Part shown: positions 25,005 through 33,733 of the stretch, piece after piece
How the letters are laid out: every line of letters begins with the position of its first letter
How positions within the stretch are numbered: the stretch's first letter is position 1
NCBI RefSeq assembly: GCF_000145235.1
Contig: NC_014391.1
Span: 5,785,501-5,849,500 of the forward strand
DNA: 64,000 nucleotides
From: Micromonospora aurantiaca ATCC 27029
GTDB lineage: Bacteria; Actinomycetota; Actinomycetes; Mycobacteriales; Micromonosporaceae
Direction of reading: 5' to 3'
Translations under genes and position numbers: made by a program
Notes under the pieces: generated by a model
Told to the model about the DNA's origin: nothing
The model's database searches: none
What the model saw: only the letters and a program-made list of their open reading frames with translations

Positions 25005-25400
25005 GTGTTCGTCTTCCGGCTCGACACCCACTCCGGCGTGCCGCCCTACCTGCAACTCGTCCAGCAGGTCCGGCAGGCGGTGCTGCTGGGCTTCCTCCAG
25101 CCCGGTGACCGCCTCCCGCTCATCCGCGAGGTGGTCGAGGACCTGGCGATCAACCCGAACACCGTCGCCAAGGCGTACCGGCAGATGGAGCAGGAGAACC
25201 TGGTCACCGGCCGGCCCGGCCAGGGCACGTTCGTCAACGCACAGCAGTCGGCCGTGATGTCGGCGTCGACGTACACGTCGCTGCGCCGCGGCCTGGAGAC
25301 CTGGTTGCGCCGCGCCTACGCGGCCGGCCTCGACGAACAGGCGGTCGACGCGCTCTTCACCTCCGTCCACCAGCAGACGAGGAACGAGGACGTGGCGTGA
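25005..25400 (+). CDS. GntR-family repressor, YtrA type
   Basis: 131 residues from the GTG at 25005, preceded by GAGGAG. The N-terminal winged helix (YLQLVQQVRQAVLLGFLQ, then LAINPNTVAKAYRQMEQ as recognition helix) is GntR-type; the short C-terminal part (~50 residues, helical) is the YtrA subfamily effector/dimer domain, too short to bind a metabolite as in FadR or HutC. It is the first gene of an operon with an ABC transporter: its TGA overlaps the ATPase GTG by 4 nt. YtrA regulators usually respond to cell-envelope antibiotics and repress their own operon. Confidence 0.9.
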   Translation: MFVFRLDTHSGVPPYLQLVQQVRQAVLLGFLQPGDRLPLIREVVEDLAINPNTVAKAYRQMEQENLVTGRPGQGTFVNAQQSAVMSASTYTSLRRGLETWLRRAYAAGLDEQAVDALFTSVHQQTRNEDVA

Positions 25401-26296
25401 CAGCGACCGGGTTCGCGCTGCGCACCGACGGTGTGGGCAAGCGGTACCGGAAGGGCTGGGCGCTGCGCGACTGCACCCTGGCGCTGCCGGCGGGCGGCGT
25501 GATCGCCCTGGTCGGGCCGAACGGCGCGGGCAAGACCACGCTGCTGCGCCTGGTCGTCGGGTTGCTGGCACCGAGCACCGGCACGGTGGAGGTCCTCGGC
25601 CGGGACGTCACTGCGAGCACCCCGCAGACGCTGTCCCGGATCGGGTTCCTGGCCCAGGACCACCCGCTGTACAAGCGCTTCACAGTCGCCGAGATGCTCC
25701 GCTTCGGCCGGGCCTGCAACCTCCGCTTCGACCAGGGGTTGGCCGAGCGCCGGCTGGCGAAGCTGGGCATCCCGCTCGACCGCAGGGCCGGCACGCTCTC
25801 CGGCGGGCAGCAGGCCCAGGTCGCGTTGGCCCTGGCGCTGGCGAAGCGGCCGGACCTGCTCGTCCTCGACGAGCCGGTGGCCAGCCTCGACCCGCTGGCC
25901 CGGCACGAGTTCCTCCAGGTCCTCATGGGCGCGGTGGCCGAGGGCGGGGTGACCGTCCTGTTCTCCTCCCACGTCGTGCACGAGCTGGAGCGCGTCTGCG
26001 ACCACCTGGTCGTGCTCAACCAGGGCCGGGTCACGCTCACCGGTGACATCGACACCCTCCTCGCCGAGCACCGGCTGCTCGTCGGCCCGCGCACGGCCGA
26101 CGACCTCGACCGGGCCGGCACCGTCGTGGAGGCCGTCCACAGCGACAGGCACACGACCCTGCTGGTACGCGACGGCGGGCTCCCGGCCGCGCCCGGATGG
26201 CAGGCCCAGCCGGTCGCGCTTGAGGATCTGGTGCTGGCGTACCTGCGCCGGCCGTCCGAGCCGGGCGCCGCGGTCACCTCGGGGGTGCCGGCGTGA
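25397..26296 (+). CDS. ABC transporter ATP-binding protein
   Basis: 299-residue ATPase that powers the permease encoded next. Walker A GPNGAGKT, signature LSGGQQ, Walker B LLVLDEP and the H-loop in VLFSSHVVHE are all present; a C-terminal ~70-residue extension follows the core, as in CcmA/NatA-type exporter ATPases. GTG start overlaps the repressor stop (GTGA), and the stop overlaps the permease start in the same way, so the three proteins are translationally coupled. A role in antibiotic or envelope-stress export is inferred from the YtrA-type regulator. Confidence 0.93.
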   Translation: MTATGFALRTDGVGKRYRKGWALRDCTLALPAGGVIALVGPNGAGKTTLLRLVVGLLAPSTGTVEVLGRDVTASTPQTLSRIGFLAQDHPLYKRFTVAEMLRFGRACNLRFDQGLAERRLAKLGIPLDRRAGTLSGGQQAQVALALALAKRPDLLVLDEPVASLDPLARHEFLQVLMGAVAEGGVTVLFSSHVVHELERVCDHLVVLNQGRVTLTGDIDTLLAEHRLLVGPRTADDLDRAGTVVEAVHSDRHTTLLVRDGGLPAAPGWQAQPVALEDLVLAYLRRPSEPGAAVTSGVPA

Positions 26297-27264
26297 CGTG
26301 GTTGATCTGGCGCCAGCACCGGACCGAGGTCTGCGTCCTGGGTCTGCTCGTCGGCGTGTTCGGCGTCGCCCTGCTCGTTCTCGGGACGCAGGCCCACGAC
26401 CTGTTCCCCGGCGGTCCCGCCCGGTGCGCGGGACAGGCCGGCGTCGACACGGCCTGCACGGCCTCCTTCCGCCGGCTCGACGAGGAGTACGGGTACGTCG
26501 AGAACCTCCTGGCGGCCTTCTACCTGGTCCCCGTCGTCATCGGCGCGTTCCTCGGCGCACCGCTGCTGGCGCGCGAACTGGAGGACGGCACCTGGCAGCT
26601 CGCCTGGACGCAGGCCGTGCCGCGGATGCGCTGGCTGGCGGCAAAGCTCGCGGCACTGGCCGGCGTCACCGTCGCGCTCACCGGGGTGTTCACAGCGGTG
26701 CTCACCTGGTTCCGTCAGCCGTTCGACGCGTGGGAGGGGCGGTTCCAGTACGACGCATTCGACCTGGAGGGACTCGTTCCGGTGGCGTACGCGCTGTTCG
26801 CGTTCGGCGTCGCCACCGCCGCGGGGGCGATCCTGCGGCGCAGCCTGCCCGCGTTCGGCGTCGCGTTCGGGGCGTTCCTCGCCGCCCGGATGTCGGTGGG
26901 GCTGTTGGCCCGTCCCGCGTACGCCACGCCGCTCACCACCATGGAGCCGGTCCCCGCCGGCGGTTCGACGGACCGGGCGGGGCACCTGCCGGGCGTCGCC
27001 GACTGGGTGATCGAGCGCGGCTACGCCGACGCCACCGGGCGGCGGCTGAGCGGGGCCGAGTACGCCGAGCTGACGGACGCCGCCGACCGGGCCGGCACCA
27101 ACCTCAACCAGTTCCTGCACGCGCGCGGCGTCCAGCAGTTCGGGGTCTACCACCCGGCGGACCGGTTCTGGACGTTCCAGCTCATCGAGGCGGCAGTGTT
27201 CGTCACCGTCGCGGCGATCCTGGTCGGTGTGGTGGTGTGGCGGGTCCGGCGCCGCGTCATCTAG
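26293..27264 (+). CDS. ABC-2 type permease
   Basis: 323 residues, about six membrane segments: the first at VCVLGLLVGVFGVALLVLG, the last at AAVFVTVAAILVGVVVW, followed by a short basic tail (RVRRRVI). A long extracytoplasmic loop lies between the fifth and sixth segments. It starts with GTG overlapping the ATPase stop by 4 nt. Sequence similarity in the membrane part is to ABC-2 permeases next to YtrA regulators; substrate unknown. Last gene of the operon. Confidence 0.85.
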   Translation: MTWLIWRQHRTEVCVLGLLVGVFGVALLVLGTQAHDLFPGGPARCAGQAGVDTACTASFRRLDEEYGYVENLLAAFYLVPVVIGAFLGAPLLARELEDGTWQLAWTQAVPRMRWLAAKLAALAGVTVALTGVFTAVLTWFRQPFDAWEGRFQYDAFDLEGLVPVAYALFAFGVATAAGAILRRSLPAFGVAFGAFLAARMSVGLLARPAYATPLTTMEPVPAGGSTDRAGHLPGVADWVIERGYADATGRRLSGAEYAELTDAADRAGTNLNQFLHARGVQQFGVYHPADRFWTFQLIEAAVFVTVAAILVGVVVWRVRRRVI

Positions 27265-27379
27265 CGGCCCGCACCGGAGATCCGGAGCCGCCCTCACCTT
27301 TGTCCCCCGATTCGGGGATGAGCAGGTCGTGAGCTGGCTAACCTCGCGGTGAACGGGTCGAAACCCAGCACCTGCGAAG

Positions 27380-29389
27380 GTGAGCCAGTTGCCCGAGACG
27401 CCGTTGACCAACCGTCCCAAGATGCACACCGGCGTACCCTCGTCGCTCACCACTGCGCAGCGGTGGGTCCTGCGCGGCGTCGCCGTCGCGGACGCCCCCT
27501 GCGGCCTGTGGTTCCTCGAAGCGGTGGCCGTTCGCACCGGCACCACGCCGGACGAGCCGGTCGACGCGACGGTGGAGGAGCTGATCGCGCGCGGGTTCCT
27601 CGTCGACACCGCGGCCGGGCTGCGACTGGCCTCGATCGCGCTGCGCGACGACGTCCTGCGGGACACGCCGGCCTCGGTGCGCCAGGCGCTGCGCGAGGCG
27701 GCCGCCGAGGTGCTCGCCGACGCCGGACGCCCGGCCCAGGCCGCCCGGCAGCTCCTGCGGGTCCTGCCGGCGGTGAGCCGGTCCGCCCGGGCGCTCGCCA
27801 CGCGGCTGGCGGCCGACCCGGCGGTCGGACCCAGCCTCGCCGCGGACCTGCTGCTGGCCGCCCCGGCACCGGGCCCGGCCGACGAGCGCCTGGCCTGGCT
27901 GGTCGACGTCGCCGACAACCTCTACCTGGCCGGCCGGGTGGACGAGACGCTGCGCATGCTGCACCGGGAGGTCGCCGCCGACAGGTACGGGCCACGGCAG
28001 CGGGCGATGCTGCTCGGGCGGCTCGGGGCCTACTACGCGACACAGCGCCCCTCGCTGTCCCTGACGTACCTCGGGCGGGCGCTGAACCAGGAGCTGGACG
28101 CCGCCGGGCGGAGCTGGACGCTCACCATGCTGGCGTCGCTGGCGGCCCGGTTCGGGCATCCCGACGCCGCCGAGCTGGTGGCGGCGGCGGAGCGGGCGCA
28201 CGAGCGCAGCCCCTCCCCCGGCGGCGGCATCCGGCTGGCCCTGGCGAACGCGTCCCGGGCCACCGCCACCGGCGACCTGCCCCGCGCCGCGCGGATCCTG
28301 CGGGAGGTGGACGCGGGCGAGCCGGCTGCCCGTACCCAGGCGATCTTCCTGCGCGTCGACCGGGTGGCGAACCAGATCGCGCTCGGCCGGTACGTCGACG
28401 CGGCGACCGCGCTCGACGGCGTCGCCGGGGAGATCGACACGCTGGGCGCGGTGGCGCAGCCGCTGGTGACCGCGCTGGACTGCGTCCTGCGGCTGAGCAC
28501 CGGCGAGCTGGCCGAGGCCGAGGCGCGGGCCCGCCTCGCGTTGTCCGAACGCGGTGTCGCCCTGCCGGCGCAGGCCCGGGTGGACCTGCTCGCCACGGTC
28601 GTGGAGGTGCTGCTGCGCCGGGGTGAGGTGGCCGCGGCCCGGAAGCTGCTGGCGGACGAACGCCCCACGGTGGGCTGGCCCGACGACATGCAGTGGTTCC
28701 GTCTGGGCTGCGCCGCCGCGGGCGACCCGGAACCGGGCCGGCACGCCGCGCTCCTGGGGGCCGCGTTCGCCATGCCGGACCGCTCGATGGCTCCCCTGCT
28801 GCTGGTGCCGCACCACGGCCCGCGGCTGGTCCGCGCAGCGCTGGCGCTGGGTGACCGGCAGCGGGCCGAGATCCTCGCCGACCACCTGAAGCGGGCCGCC
28901 GGGATGGCGAACAACGCGCTCTGGCGCGGGGTGGCGCACCAGGTCGACGGGCTGCTGACCGATGATCCGCCGGCGCTGCGCGCGGCGGTACGGCTGCTCC
29001 GCACCACCTCCGCCCGGCCGGCCCTGGCCGACGCGCTGCACGACCTGGCGCGGTCGCCCGGGCTGCCGCCGGCGGAGGCGCCCGGCCTGCTCGCCGAGTG
29101 CGCCGCGATGTACACCCGGATGGGTGCCGGCGTCGCCGGGGACGGGACGCCGGAGCCCGACGGCACGACGGGAGACGACGCCAGCCGCCGGGCCGTGGCC
29201 GCGCTGACCCCCGCCGAGGTACGGGTGGCCGAACTGCTCGCGGTCGGCATGACGAAGCAGGAGGCGGCCCGGGACCTGTTCGTCTCGTTCCACACCGTCG
29301 ACACCCACCTGCGTTCGATCTACGCGAAGCTCGGCGTCCACAACCGGGTGGAGCTGGCGCTGGTCTGGGAGTCGCGGGACGAAGGTTGA
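27380..29389 (+). CDS. LAL-like LuxR regulator lacking the NTPase domain
   Basis: 669 residues. The C-terminal 63 residues (607-669) are a LuxR/GerE helix-turn-helix: LTPAEVRVAELLAVG, KQEAARDLFVSFHTVDTHL, IYAKLGVHNRVELA. Residues about 25-95 look like the winged-helix region that follows the NTPase in LAL regulators, and about 100-590 are helical, TPR-like repeats. There is no P-loop anywhere, so the AAA/STAND NTPase of full LAL proteins (~900 residues) is missing. GTG at 27380 has a poor Shine-Dalgarno; ATG at 27422 is an alternative. No biosynthetic cluster is next to it, so its targets are unknown. Confidence 0.8.
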   Translation: MSQLPETPLTNRPKMHTGVPSSLTTAQRWVLRGVAVADAPCGLWFLEAVAVRTGTTPDEPVDATVEELIARGFLVDTAAGLRLASIALRDDVLRDTPASVRQALREAAAEVLADAGRPAQAARQLLRVLPAVSRSARALATRLAADPAVGPSLAADLLLAAPAPGPADERLAWLVDVADNLYLAGRVDETLRMLHREVAADRYGPRQRAMLLGRLGAYYATQRPSLSLTYLGRALNQELDAAGRSWTLTMLASLAARFGHPDAAELVAAAERAHERSPSPGGGIRLALANASRATATGDLPRAARILREVDAGEPAARTQAIFLRVDRVANQIALGRYVDAATALDGVAGEIDTLGAVAQPLVTALDCVLRLSTGELAEAEARARLALSERGVALPAQARVDLLATVVEVLLRRGEVAAARKLLADERPTVGWPDDMQWFRLGCAAAGDPEPGRHAALLGAAFAMPDRSMAPLLLVPHHGPRLVRAALALGDRQRAEILADHLKRAAGMANNALWRGVAHQVDGLLTDDPPALRAAVRLLRTTSARPALADALHDLARSPGLPPAEAPGLLAECAAMYTRMGAGVAGDGTPEPDGTTGDDASRRAVAALTPAEVRVAELLAVGMTKQEAARDLFVSFHTVDTHLRSIYAKLGVHNRVELALVWESRDEG

Positions 29390-29402
29390 GGAATGCGGCG
29401 CG

Positions 29403-29438
29403 GAGCGCGGACACCACAGGGTCGCGGCGTCCGCGCTC
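29403..29438. terminator. Two-way terminator between luxR-type gene and oxdC
   Basis: GAGCGCGGAC (29403-29412) pairs perfectly with GTCCGCGCTC (29429-29438) across a 16-nt loop, between the convergent gene ends at 29389 and 29451. Confidence 0.7.
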
Positions 29439-29450
29439 AGCACCGCGTTC

Positions 29451-30605
29451 TCAGTGCCGTTGCAGCGGGCTCTTCGTCTTCGGAAGGGCCTCGATCAGCT
29501 CGCGTGGCACGTTGATCGTGTCCGCGACCACCTCCGGCGGGACGTTGGCCAGCCACTGGGCGAGCGACACGTCCTCGAACTTCGCGGTCCGGAACAGCTC
29601 CAGGTAGACGAAGGGCTTGTCACCGATGTTCTCGATGTAGTGGCCCATCGAGATCGGCACGTAGCCGACGTCGCCGGTCTCCATGTTGAAGGTGCGCGCG
29701 GTGCCGTGGTTGGCGAAGACGCCCATGCGTCCCTTGCCCGAGATCACGTACTGCATCTCCGCGCCGTTCGGGTGCCAGTGCAGTTCCCGCATCGCTCCGG
29801 GTTCGATCTCCACCATGGCGACCGTGGTGGTGATCGCCGCGGCGAAGTTGCTCGAGTCGGCGATGCGTACGCTGCCGCCCTCGAACTTCTCCGGCGTCTG
29901 GGCGAGCAGGCTGTGCTTGAACGTCCGGGGCACGTCGCCGGTGGGGCTGAAGACCCGGTCCTCGGCCAGCGGCGGCGGGCTCTGCCCCGGGAAGATGTAC
30001 CGCTCGGACTCCGGCGGGAAGTTGGCCATCTGCTGCATCGTCCAGCCGAAGTTCTTGGCGATGACCTCCTTCGGCACGTGCGAGAAGAAGTCCGTGAGCT
30101 GGAACGTGGCGTCCTCGGAGTAGCAGCCGTCGTCGAAGACGAGCAGGAACTCCACGCCCTCGTCGTGCGCCTGGATGTGGTGCGGGATGCCGGCCGGGAA
30201 GTACCAGAGGTCGCCGGCCTTGACGTCCTCCAGGAAGTTGCGGCCCTCCTGGTCCACGGCGGCGATCCGGCAGCTGCCGGTGAGGACGAAGGCCCACTCG
30301 GACTGGATGTGCCAGTGCAGTTCCCGGTACGCCCCGGGGTTGAGCTTCATGTTCACGATCGCCAGGTCGTGGGCGATCGGCAGGAGTCGGTTGGTGACCT
30401 CCCGGGTCCAGCCGCCGCTCTCCTGCCGCGTGTGCGCCAGCGAGAACGGGAACACCAGGTTCGGCATGAGCCCGTTGTCTGTCGACGGCGGATGCACCAG
30501 GTCGGGGTGTGACTGGTCGATCGCCGGATTCCGCGGGACCGTGCCGACCATCTGGTGGTCCTTGGGCGATGATCCCATTCCGGCACGGTCATTGGATCGG
30601 GGCAT
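29451..30605 (-). CDS. oxdC: Bicupin oxalate decarboxylase
   Basis: 384 residues, nearly identical in length to Bacillus OxdC, which splits oxalate into formate and CO2 using Mn. Both cupins keep their metal ligands: H97, H99, E103, H142 and H276, H278, E283, H322. The N-terminal lid, SENST in Bacillus OxdC, is SEDAT here (163-167), with the proton-donor Glu (E164) kept; this favours decarboxylase over oxidase activity. No signal peptide. ATG at 30605 with GGAAGGA 8 nt upstream; the frame extends further but without similarity. The start lies 17 nt inside the end of an upstream small membrane protein gene, so the two are coupled. Confidence 0.92.
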   Translation of the reverse strand: MPRSNDRAGMGSSPKDHQMVGTVPRNPAIDQSHPDLVHPPSTDNGLMPNLVFPFSLAHTRQESGGWTREVTNRLLPIAHDLAIVNMKLNPGAYRELHWHIQSEWAFVLTGSCRIAAVDQEGRNFLEDVKAGDLWYFPAGIPHHIQAHDEGVEFLLVFDDGCYSEDATFQLTDFFSHVPKEVIAKNFGWTMQQMANFPPESERYIFPGQSPPPLAEDRVFSPTGDVPRTFKHSLLAQTPEKFEGGSVRIADSSNFAAAITTTVAMVEIEPGAMRELHWHPNGAEMQYVISGKGRMGVFANHGTARTFNMETGDVGYVPISMGHYIENIGDKPFVYLELFRTAKFEDVSLAQWLANVPPEVVADTINVPRELIEALPKTKSPLQRH

Positions 30606-30834
30606 GACGGATTTCCTTCCGGGTGTGGACCGCCGATTCGGCGGCCCGGGACGGGACGAACAACGCCCGCAGGTGTTCCGGGCTCTGAAAGGCCACCGCG
30701 AGCGGAATCGCGACACAGAGGAACAGCGACGCCGCAATGCTCCAGACCGGAGCATCCGTGGCGACTCCGGCGACGGCCAGCGCCGCGATCGAATAGAACG
30801 TGACGCGGATTCTGGCGACAGGGAGCACGAACAT
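30589..30834 (-). CDS. Small two-helix membrane protein upstream of oxdC
   Basis: 81 residues from the ATG at 30834, preceded by GAAGGAGG about 7 nt upstream. Two hydrophobic segments (FYSIAALAVAGVA and VWSIAASLFLCVAIPLAVAF) with a charged C-terminal tail. It overlaps the oxdC start, implying coupled translation. I do not recognise the family; a link to oxalate or formate passage, or to membrane placement of OxdC, is only suggested by position. Local GC is lower than usual (32 of 60 bases at 30901-30960, just upstream). Confidence 0.65.
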   Translation of the reverse strand: MFVLPVARIRVTFYSIAALAVAGVATDAPVWSIAASLFLCVAIPLAVAFQSPEHLRALFVPSRAAESAVHTRKEIRHAPIQ

Positions 30835-31147
30835 GCGCTCGGCCTCCTTCGGCTTCGAGTCTCGCCGTCGAGACGCAATTGCGATGCTGCCGAACCGGAT
30901 GCCATTGGTGAATAACGCGATCGCGCCATTCACCGGAAACGACAGGAAACACTTTTCCCGGCACTTCTGCGCATCGCGGGCCGCAACGGTTTAACGGGCG
31001 GAACGAGGGGTAGGGAGGGCGATGTCCAATAACGCGGAGGATCGCTGGCGGGTGGGGGAATACGACTTCCACATACCGTTTCTGGCACTTGCGCTCTCCA
31101 CCGGCCTCGCCGGTGTGGTAGACGCCTTCTCGTTCCTCAAGTACAAG

Positions 31148-32062
31148 GAGCCATTTTCATCGTGACGGCGCAGGTCACGGGCGGTGTGGGAGGCCGGTGT
31201 CCAGGTAGGACGAGGCTCCCGGTAAGACAGCAATCGACCAAGATCAGATGCCCCAACCGGGAGCCTCGCTGTGCTGTCTTACCCTGCCGCGATTCCGTTG
31301 TCCACCCGCAGCCTGAACCACCTCGCCGCCCTCATCCGAACCCGCCGCCAGCAGCAACGGTCTCGGTGGCGACGCCTCGACCCCGGCCGGCAAGCCCTGC
31401 TCGCCCTGGCCCACCTGCGCAACGGCGACACCTACACCCGCCTGGCCGCCGGATTCGACATCGGCGTCACGACCGCCTGGCGTTATGTCCGCGAGGCCAT
31501 CGACCTGCTCGCCGCGACCGCCGACGACCTGGCCACGGCCATGACCAGGATCCGTCTGCTCGCCTACGCAATCCTCGACGGCACCCTGATCCCGATCGAC
31601 CGGGTCGCCAACCAGAAGCCGTACTACTCCGGAAAACACAAGCGTCACGGCGTGAACGTGCAGGTCATCGCCGACGCGGCCGGGCGTCTCGTCTGGGCCT
31701 CGGCCGCGCTGCCCGCCTCGACGCACGACCTGACCGCCGCCCGCACCCACGGCATCATCGACGCCCTGGCCAGCACCGACGTGATGACCTTCGCGGACAA
31801 GGGCTATCAAGGCGCCCCCGGCAGCGTGCGCACCCCGTTCAAGCGGCGCCGCTTCCGGCCGAAGCTGTCACGCCGGCAGAAGGCCGTCAACCGAGCGCAC
31901 GCGAAGATCCGCGCCCGCGGCGAACGCGCGATCGCCACCCTCAAGACCTGGAAAATCCTGGTCAAGCTGCGCTGCTGCCCACGCCGAGCGACCGCGATCG
32001 TGCAGGCCATCCTCGTCCTGCACCGCGTCGAAGCCGACCGCCACGCAGGATGAAAATGGCTC
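31148..32062 (+). mobile_element. IS5-family insertion sequence, complete
   Basis: 915 bp. Terminal inverted repeats GAGCCATTTTCATC (31148-31161) and GATGAAAATGGCTC (32049-32062) match 14 of 14; target duplication AAG (31145-31147 and 32063-32065). A single transposase gene fills it. The 3-bp duplication and DDE_Tnp_4-type transposase suggest the ISL2/IS427 part of the IS5 family. Everything is intact, so the insertion looks recent. Confidence 0.92.
31271..32053 (+). CDS. IS5-family transposase
   Basis: 260 residues, GTG start at 31271. An N-terminal helix-turn-helix (LAAGFDIGVTTAWRYVREAI) is followed by the DDE core: D103 in ILDGTLIPID, D176 in TFADKGYQG, E218 in RARGERAIATLK; all three catalytic residues are present. 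The C-terminus runs into the right inverted repeat. Two sequence pairs just upstream and around the start (31212-31220 with 31259-31267; 31221-31231 with 31273-31283) could fold over the start codon and limit its translation. Confidence 0.92.
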   Translation: MLSYPAAIPLSTRSLNHLAALIRTRRQQQRSRWRRLDPGRQALLALAHLRNGDTYTRLAAGFDIGVTTAWRYVREAIDLLAATADDLATAMTRIRLLAYAILDGTLIPIDRVANQKPYYSGKHKRHGVNVQVIADAAGRLVWASAALPASTHDLTAARTHGIIDALASTDVMTFADKGYQGAPGSVRTPFKRRRFRPKLSRRQKAVNRAHAKIRARGERAIATLKTWKILVKLRCCPRRATAIVQAILVLHRVEADRHAG

Positions 32063-32683
32063 AAGGTGTTCGTGGGTATTCAGACCGGCAACGTGGCGTT
32101 CGTCGGAATGGGTGCCGCCGATCACCTGCCGGCGTGGCCGTCCGCGCTGGCGTCACTTGTCGCGTTCGGCCTGGGCGGCCTGCTCGGCGCCGGGATCCGC
32201 CGCGTGCGCCCGGCCGGACCGCTCACCCCGCCGGGCATGGAACTGCTCGCCATGCTGGCGCTGCTCGTGCTCTGGGGGCTGGTGGACCGGTCCCTCGACT
32301 CGGGGCGCGACTCGCTGACCGAGCGCACGATCCTGACCGCGCTGCTGGCGTTCCCAGTCGGCATCCTGGGCGGGCTCGTCGTCCGCACGTTCGGCGTGCA
32401 GACCGCCACGTCGTACCAGACCGGCACAGTGCTGCGCACCACGAAGGGCATCGCCGACTGGGTGTTCGAGCCGGAGGGCCGCAGCGCGGCCGGGCGGCTC
32501 GCCGCGACCGGCCTGCTCTGCCTGGTCAGCTACGCGATCGGCGGGTTCGTCGGCGCGGCCACCGAGACCCGCCCGATCTGGACGATGATCGTCACCTGGG
32601 CGCTGGCAGTGGTGCTCATCGCGTTCACCTGGGGCAAGCGGCCACCGGCGACGGCGACCCGGCGCCACTGACGCGGACCGGCG

Positions 32684-33643
32684 TCACCCGGCCTCGCGGC
32701 GGGCCTTGGCGCGGCGCTTGCCCTCGTGCATCGCCTGCACCCGGGCAACCGGGATGGTCCGCCCCTGCTCGACCAGGTCCGCCGGCAGGCGCTGCGGCGC
32801 GGGCAGCGCCTCAGCCCAGGGATCCCGGTCCCCCAGCAGGCCCGGCACGGTCCGCACGGTGAAGTCGGCCGGGGTCGCGCTCTCCAGATCGGTCCAGCCC
32901 ACCGGGTACGACACCGGGGCGCCGGGCCGGATCCGAGGGCTGTAGGCGGCCACCACAGTCGCGCCGTACGCCCGGGTGGAGTCGACGAAGACGCGGCCGC
33001 CGCGGTCGGCGACGATGAACGCGGTGGTCGCGACCGCCGGGTCGAGCCGTTCGGTACGGACGGCGAGAGCGCGGGTCGCGGCGGCGGCCTCCTCCGCCGT
33101 GGTGGCCGGGTCCACCGGCACGACCACGTGCAGCCCCTTGGCGCCGCTCGTCTTCACCGCGCCTGCGAGCCCGGCGTCGGCGAGCGCCTGCCGGACCAGC
33201 AGGGCGACCCGCACCACGGCGCCGAACGCGTCCCCCTCCGGCGGGTCCAGGTCGAGCACCAGGTGGGACGGGTGCTCGGGCACACCGGCGCGGGCCAGCG
33301 TCGGGTGGTACTCCACCGCCCGCTGGTTGGCGAACCAGAGCAGCGTCCGCCGGTCGTCGCAGAGCGCGTACGAGATGCGCCGGTGCGACGCCTCCGCCCA
33401 CACCTCGGTGCGGCGCACCCAGCCGGGCGTGTACTTCGGCAGGTTCTTCTGCATGAACGGCTCCTGGCCGGGCCGCACCCGCAGCACCGACAGCGGCCGG
33501 TCCCGCAGTTCCGGCAGGATCCGGTCGGCCATCGCGTCGAGGTAGTCGACCAGGTCGCGTTTGGTCGCCCCGGCGCCGTCGAACAGCGGCTGGTCGAGGT
33601 TGGTCAGCGACACTCCGGCCCGGGTCTCGTCGGCGGCACCCAT
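32684..33643 (-). CDS. Stand-alone LigD-type primase-polymerase
   Basis: 319 residues matching the polymerase (PolDom, archaeo-eukaryotic primase) domain of LigD, used in non-homologous end joining. The metal site is in LVLDLDPPEGD (129-138), and TSGAKGLHVVVP (165-176) is the conserved active-site strand. No nuclease or ligase domain is fused and no ku gene is in the window. ATG at 33643; the frame is open far upstream, but antisense to the HxlR gene and without similarity. Divergent from that regulator with 90 nt between. Many actinobacteria hold several such separate PolDom proteins. Confidence 0.88.
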   Translation of the reverse strand: MGAADETRAGVSLTNLDQPLFDGAGATKRDLVDYLDAMADRILPELRDRPLSVLRVRPGQEPFMQKNLPKYTPGWVRRTEVWAEASHRRISYALCDDRRTLLWFANQRAVEYHPTLARAGVPEHPSHLVLDLDPPEGDAFGAVVRVALLVRQALADAGLAGAVKTSGAKGLHVVVPVDPATTAEEAAAATRALAVRTERLDPAVATTAFIVADRGGRVFVDSTRAYGATVVAAYSPRIRPGAPVSYPVGWTDLESATPADFTVRTVPGLLGDRDPWAEALPAPQRLPADLVEQGRTIPVARVQAMHEGKRRAKARREAG

Positions 33644-33733
33644 CGGACCACCATCCCGGGCCGGGCCCGGCTCGGCAACCCCGACACGGTGCCCGGCGCG
33701 CCGCACCGGCCGGCACCTGCGACGATCGGGGGC

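Larger units (their letters stand above)
31022..32671 (+). pseudogene. DUF1275 (YoaK-type) membrane protein split by IS5 element
   Basis: The ancestral gene is 31022-31147 joined to 32066-32671: 42 + 202 codons, giving 243 residues, the usual length. ATG at 31022 has AGGGAGG upstream. The join reads FLKYK then VFVGIQTGN, matching the conserved VFV..QTGN motif after the first helix of DUF1275 proteins. About six membrane segments. A 915-bp insertion sequence lies at the join, flanked by AAG on both sides. As it stands the 5' part ends after 5 codons of IS sequence, so the protein is disrupted. The 3' part could start at GTG 32066 but would lack the first helix. Confidence 0.85.

Noticed and set aside
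27380..29389. Edge of a natural-product cluster (LAL-like regulator, ABC, MFS, Ere-like, APH-like genes)
   Set aside because: No PKS, NRPS, terpene or RiPP core genes; the resistance-like genes are scattered, not clustered.
30991..31233. 80-codon minus-strand frame across the DUF1275 5' part and IS end
   Set aside because: Antisense to a recognisable gene and spans the IS junction, so it arose by the insertion.
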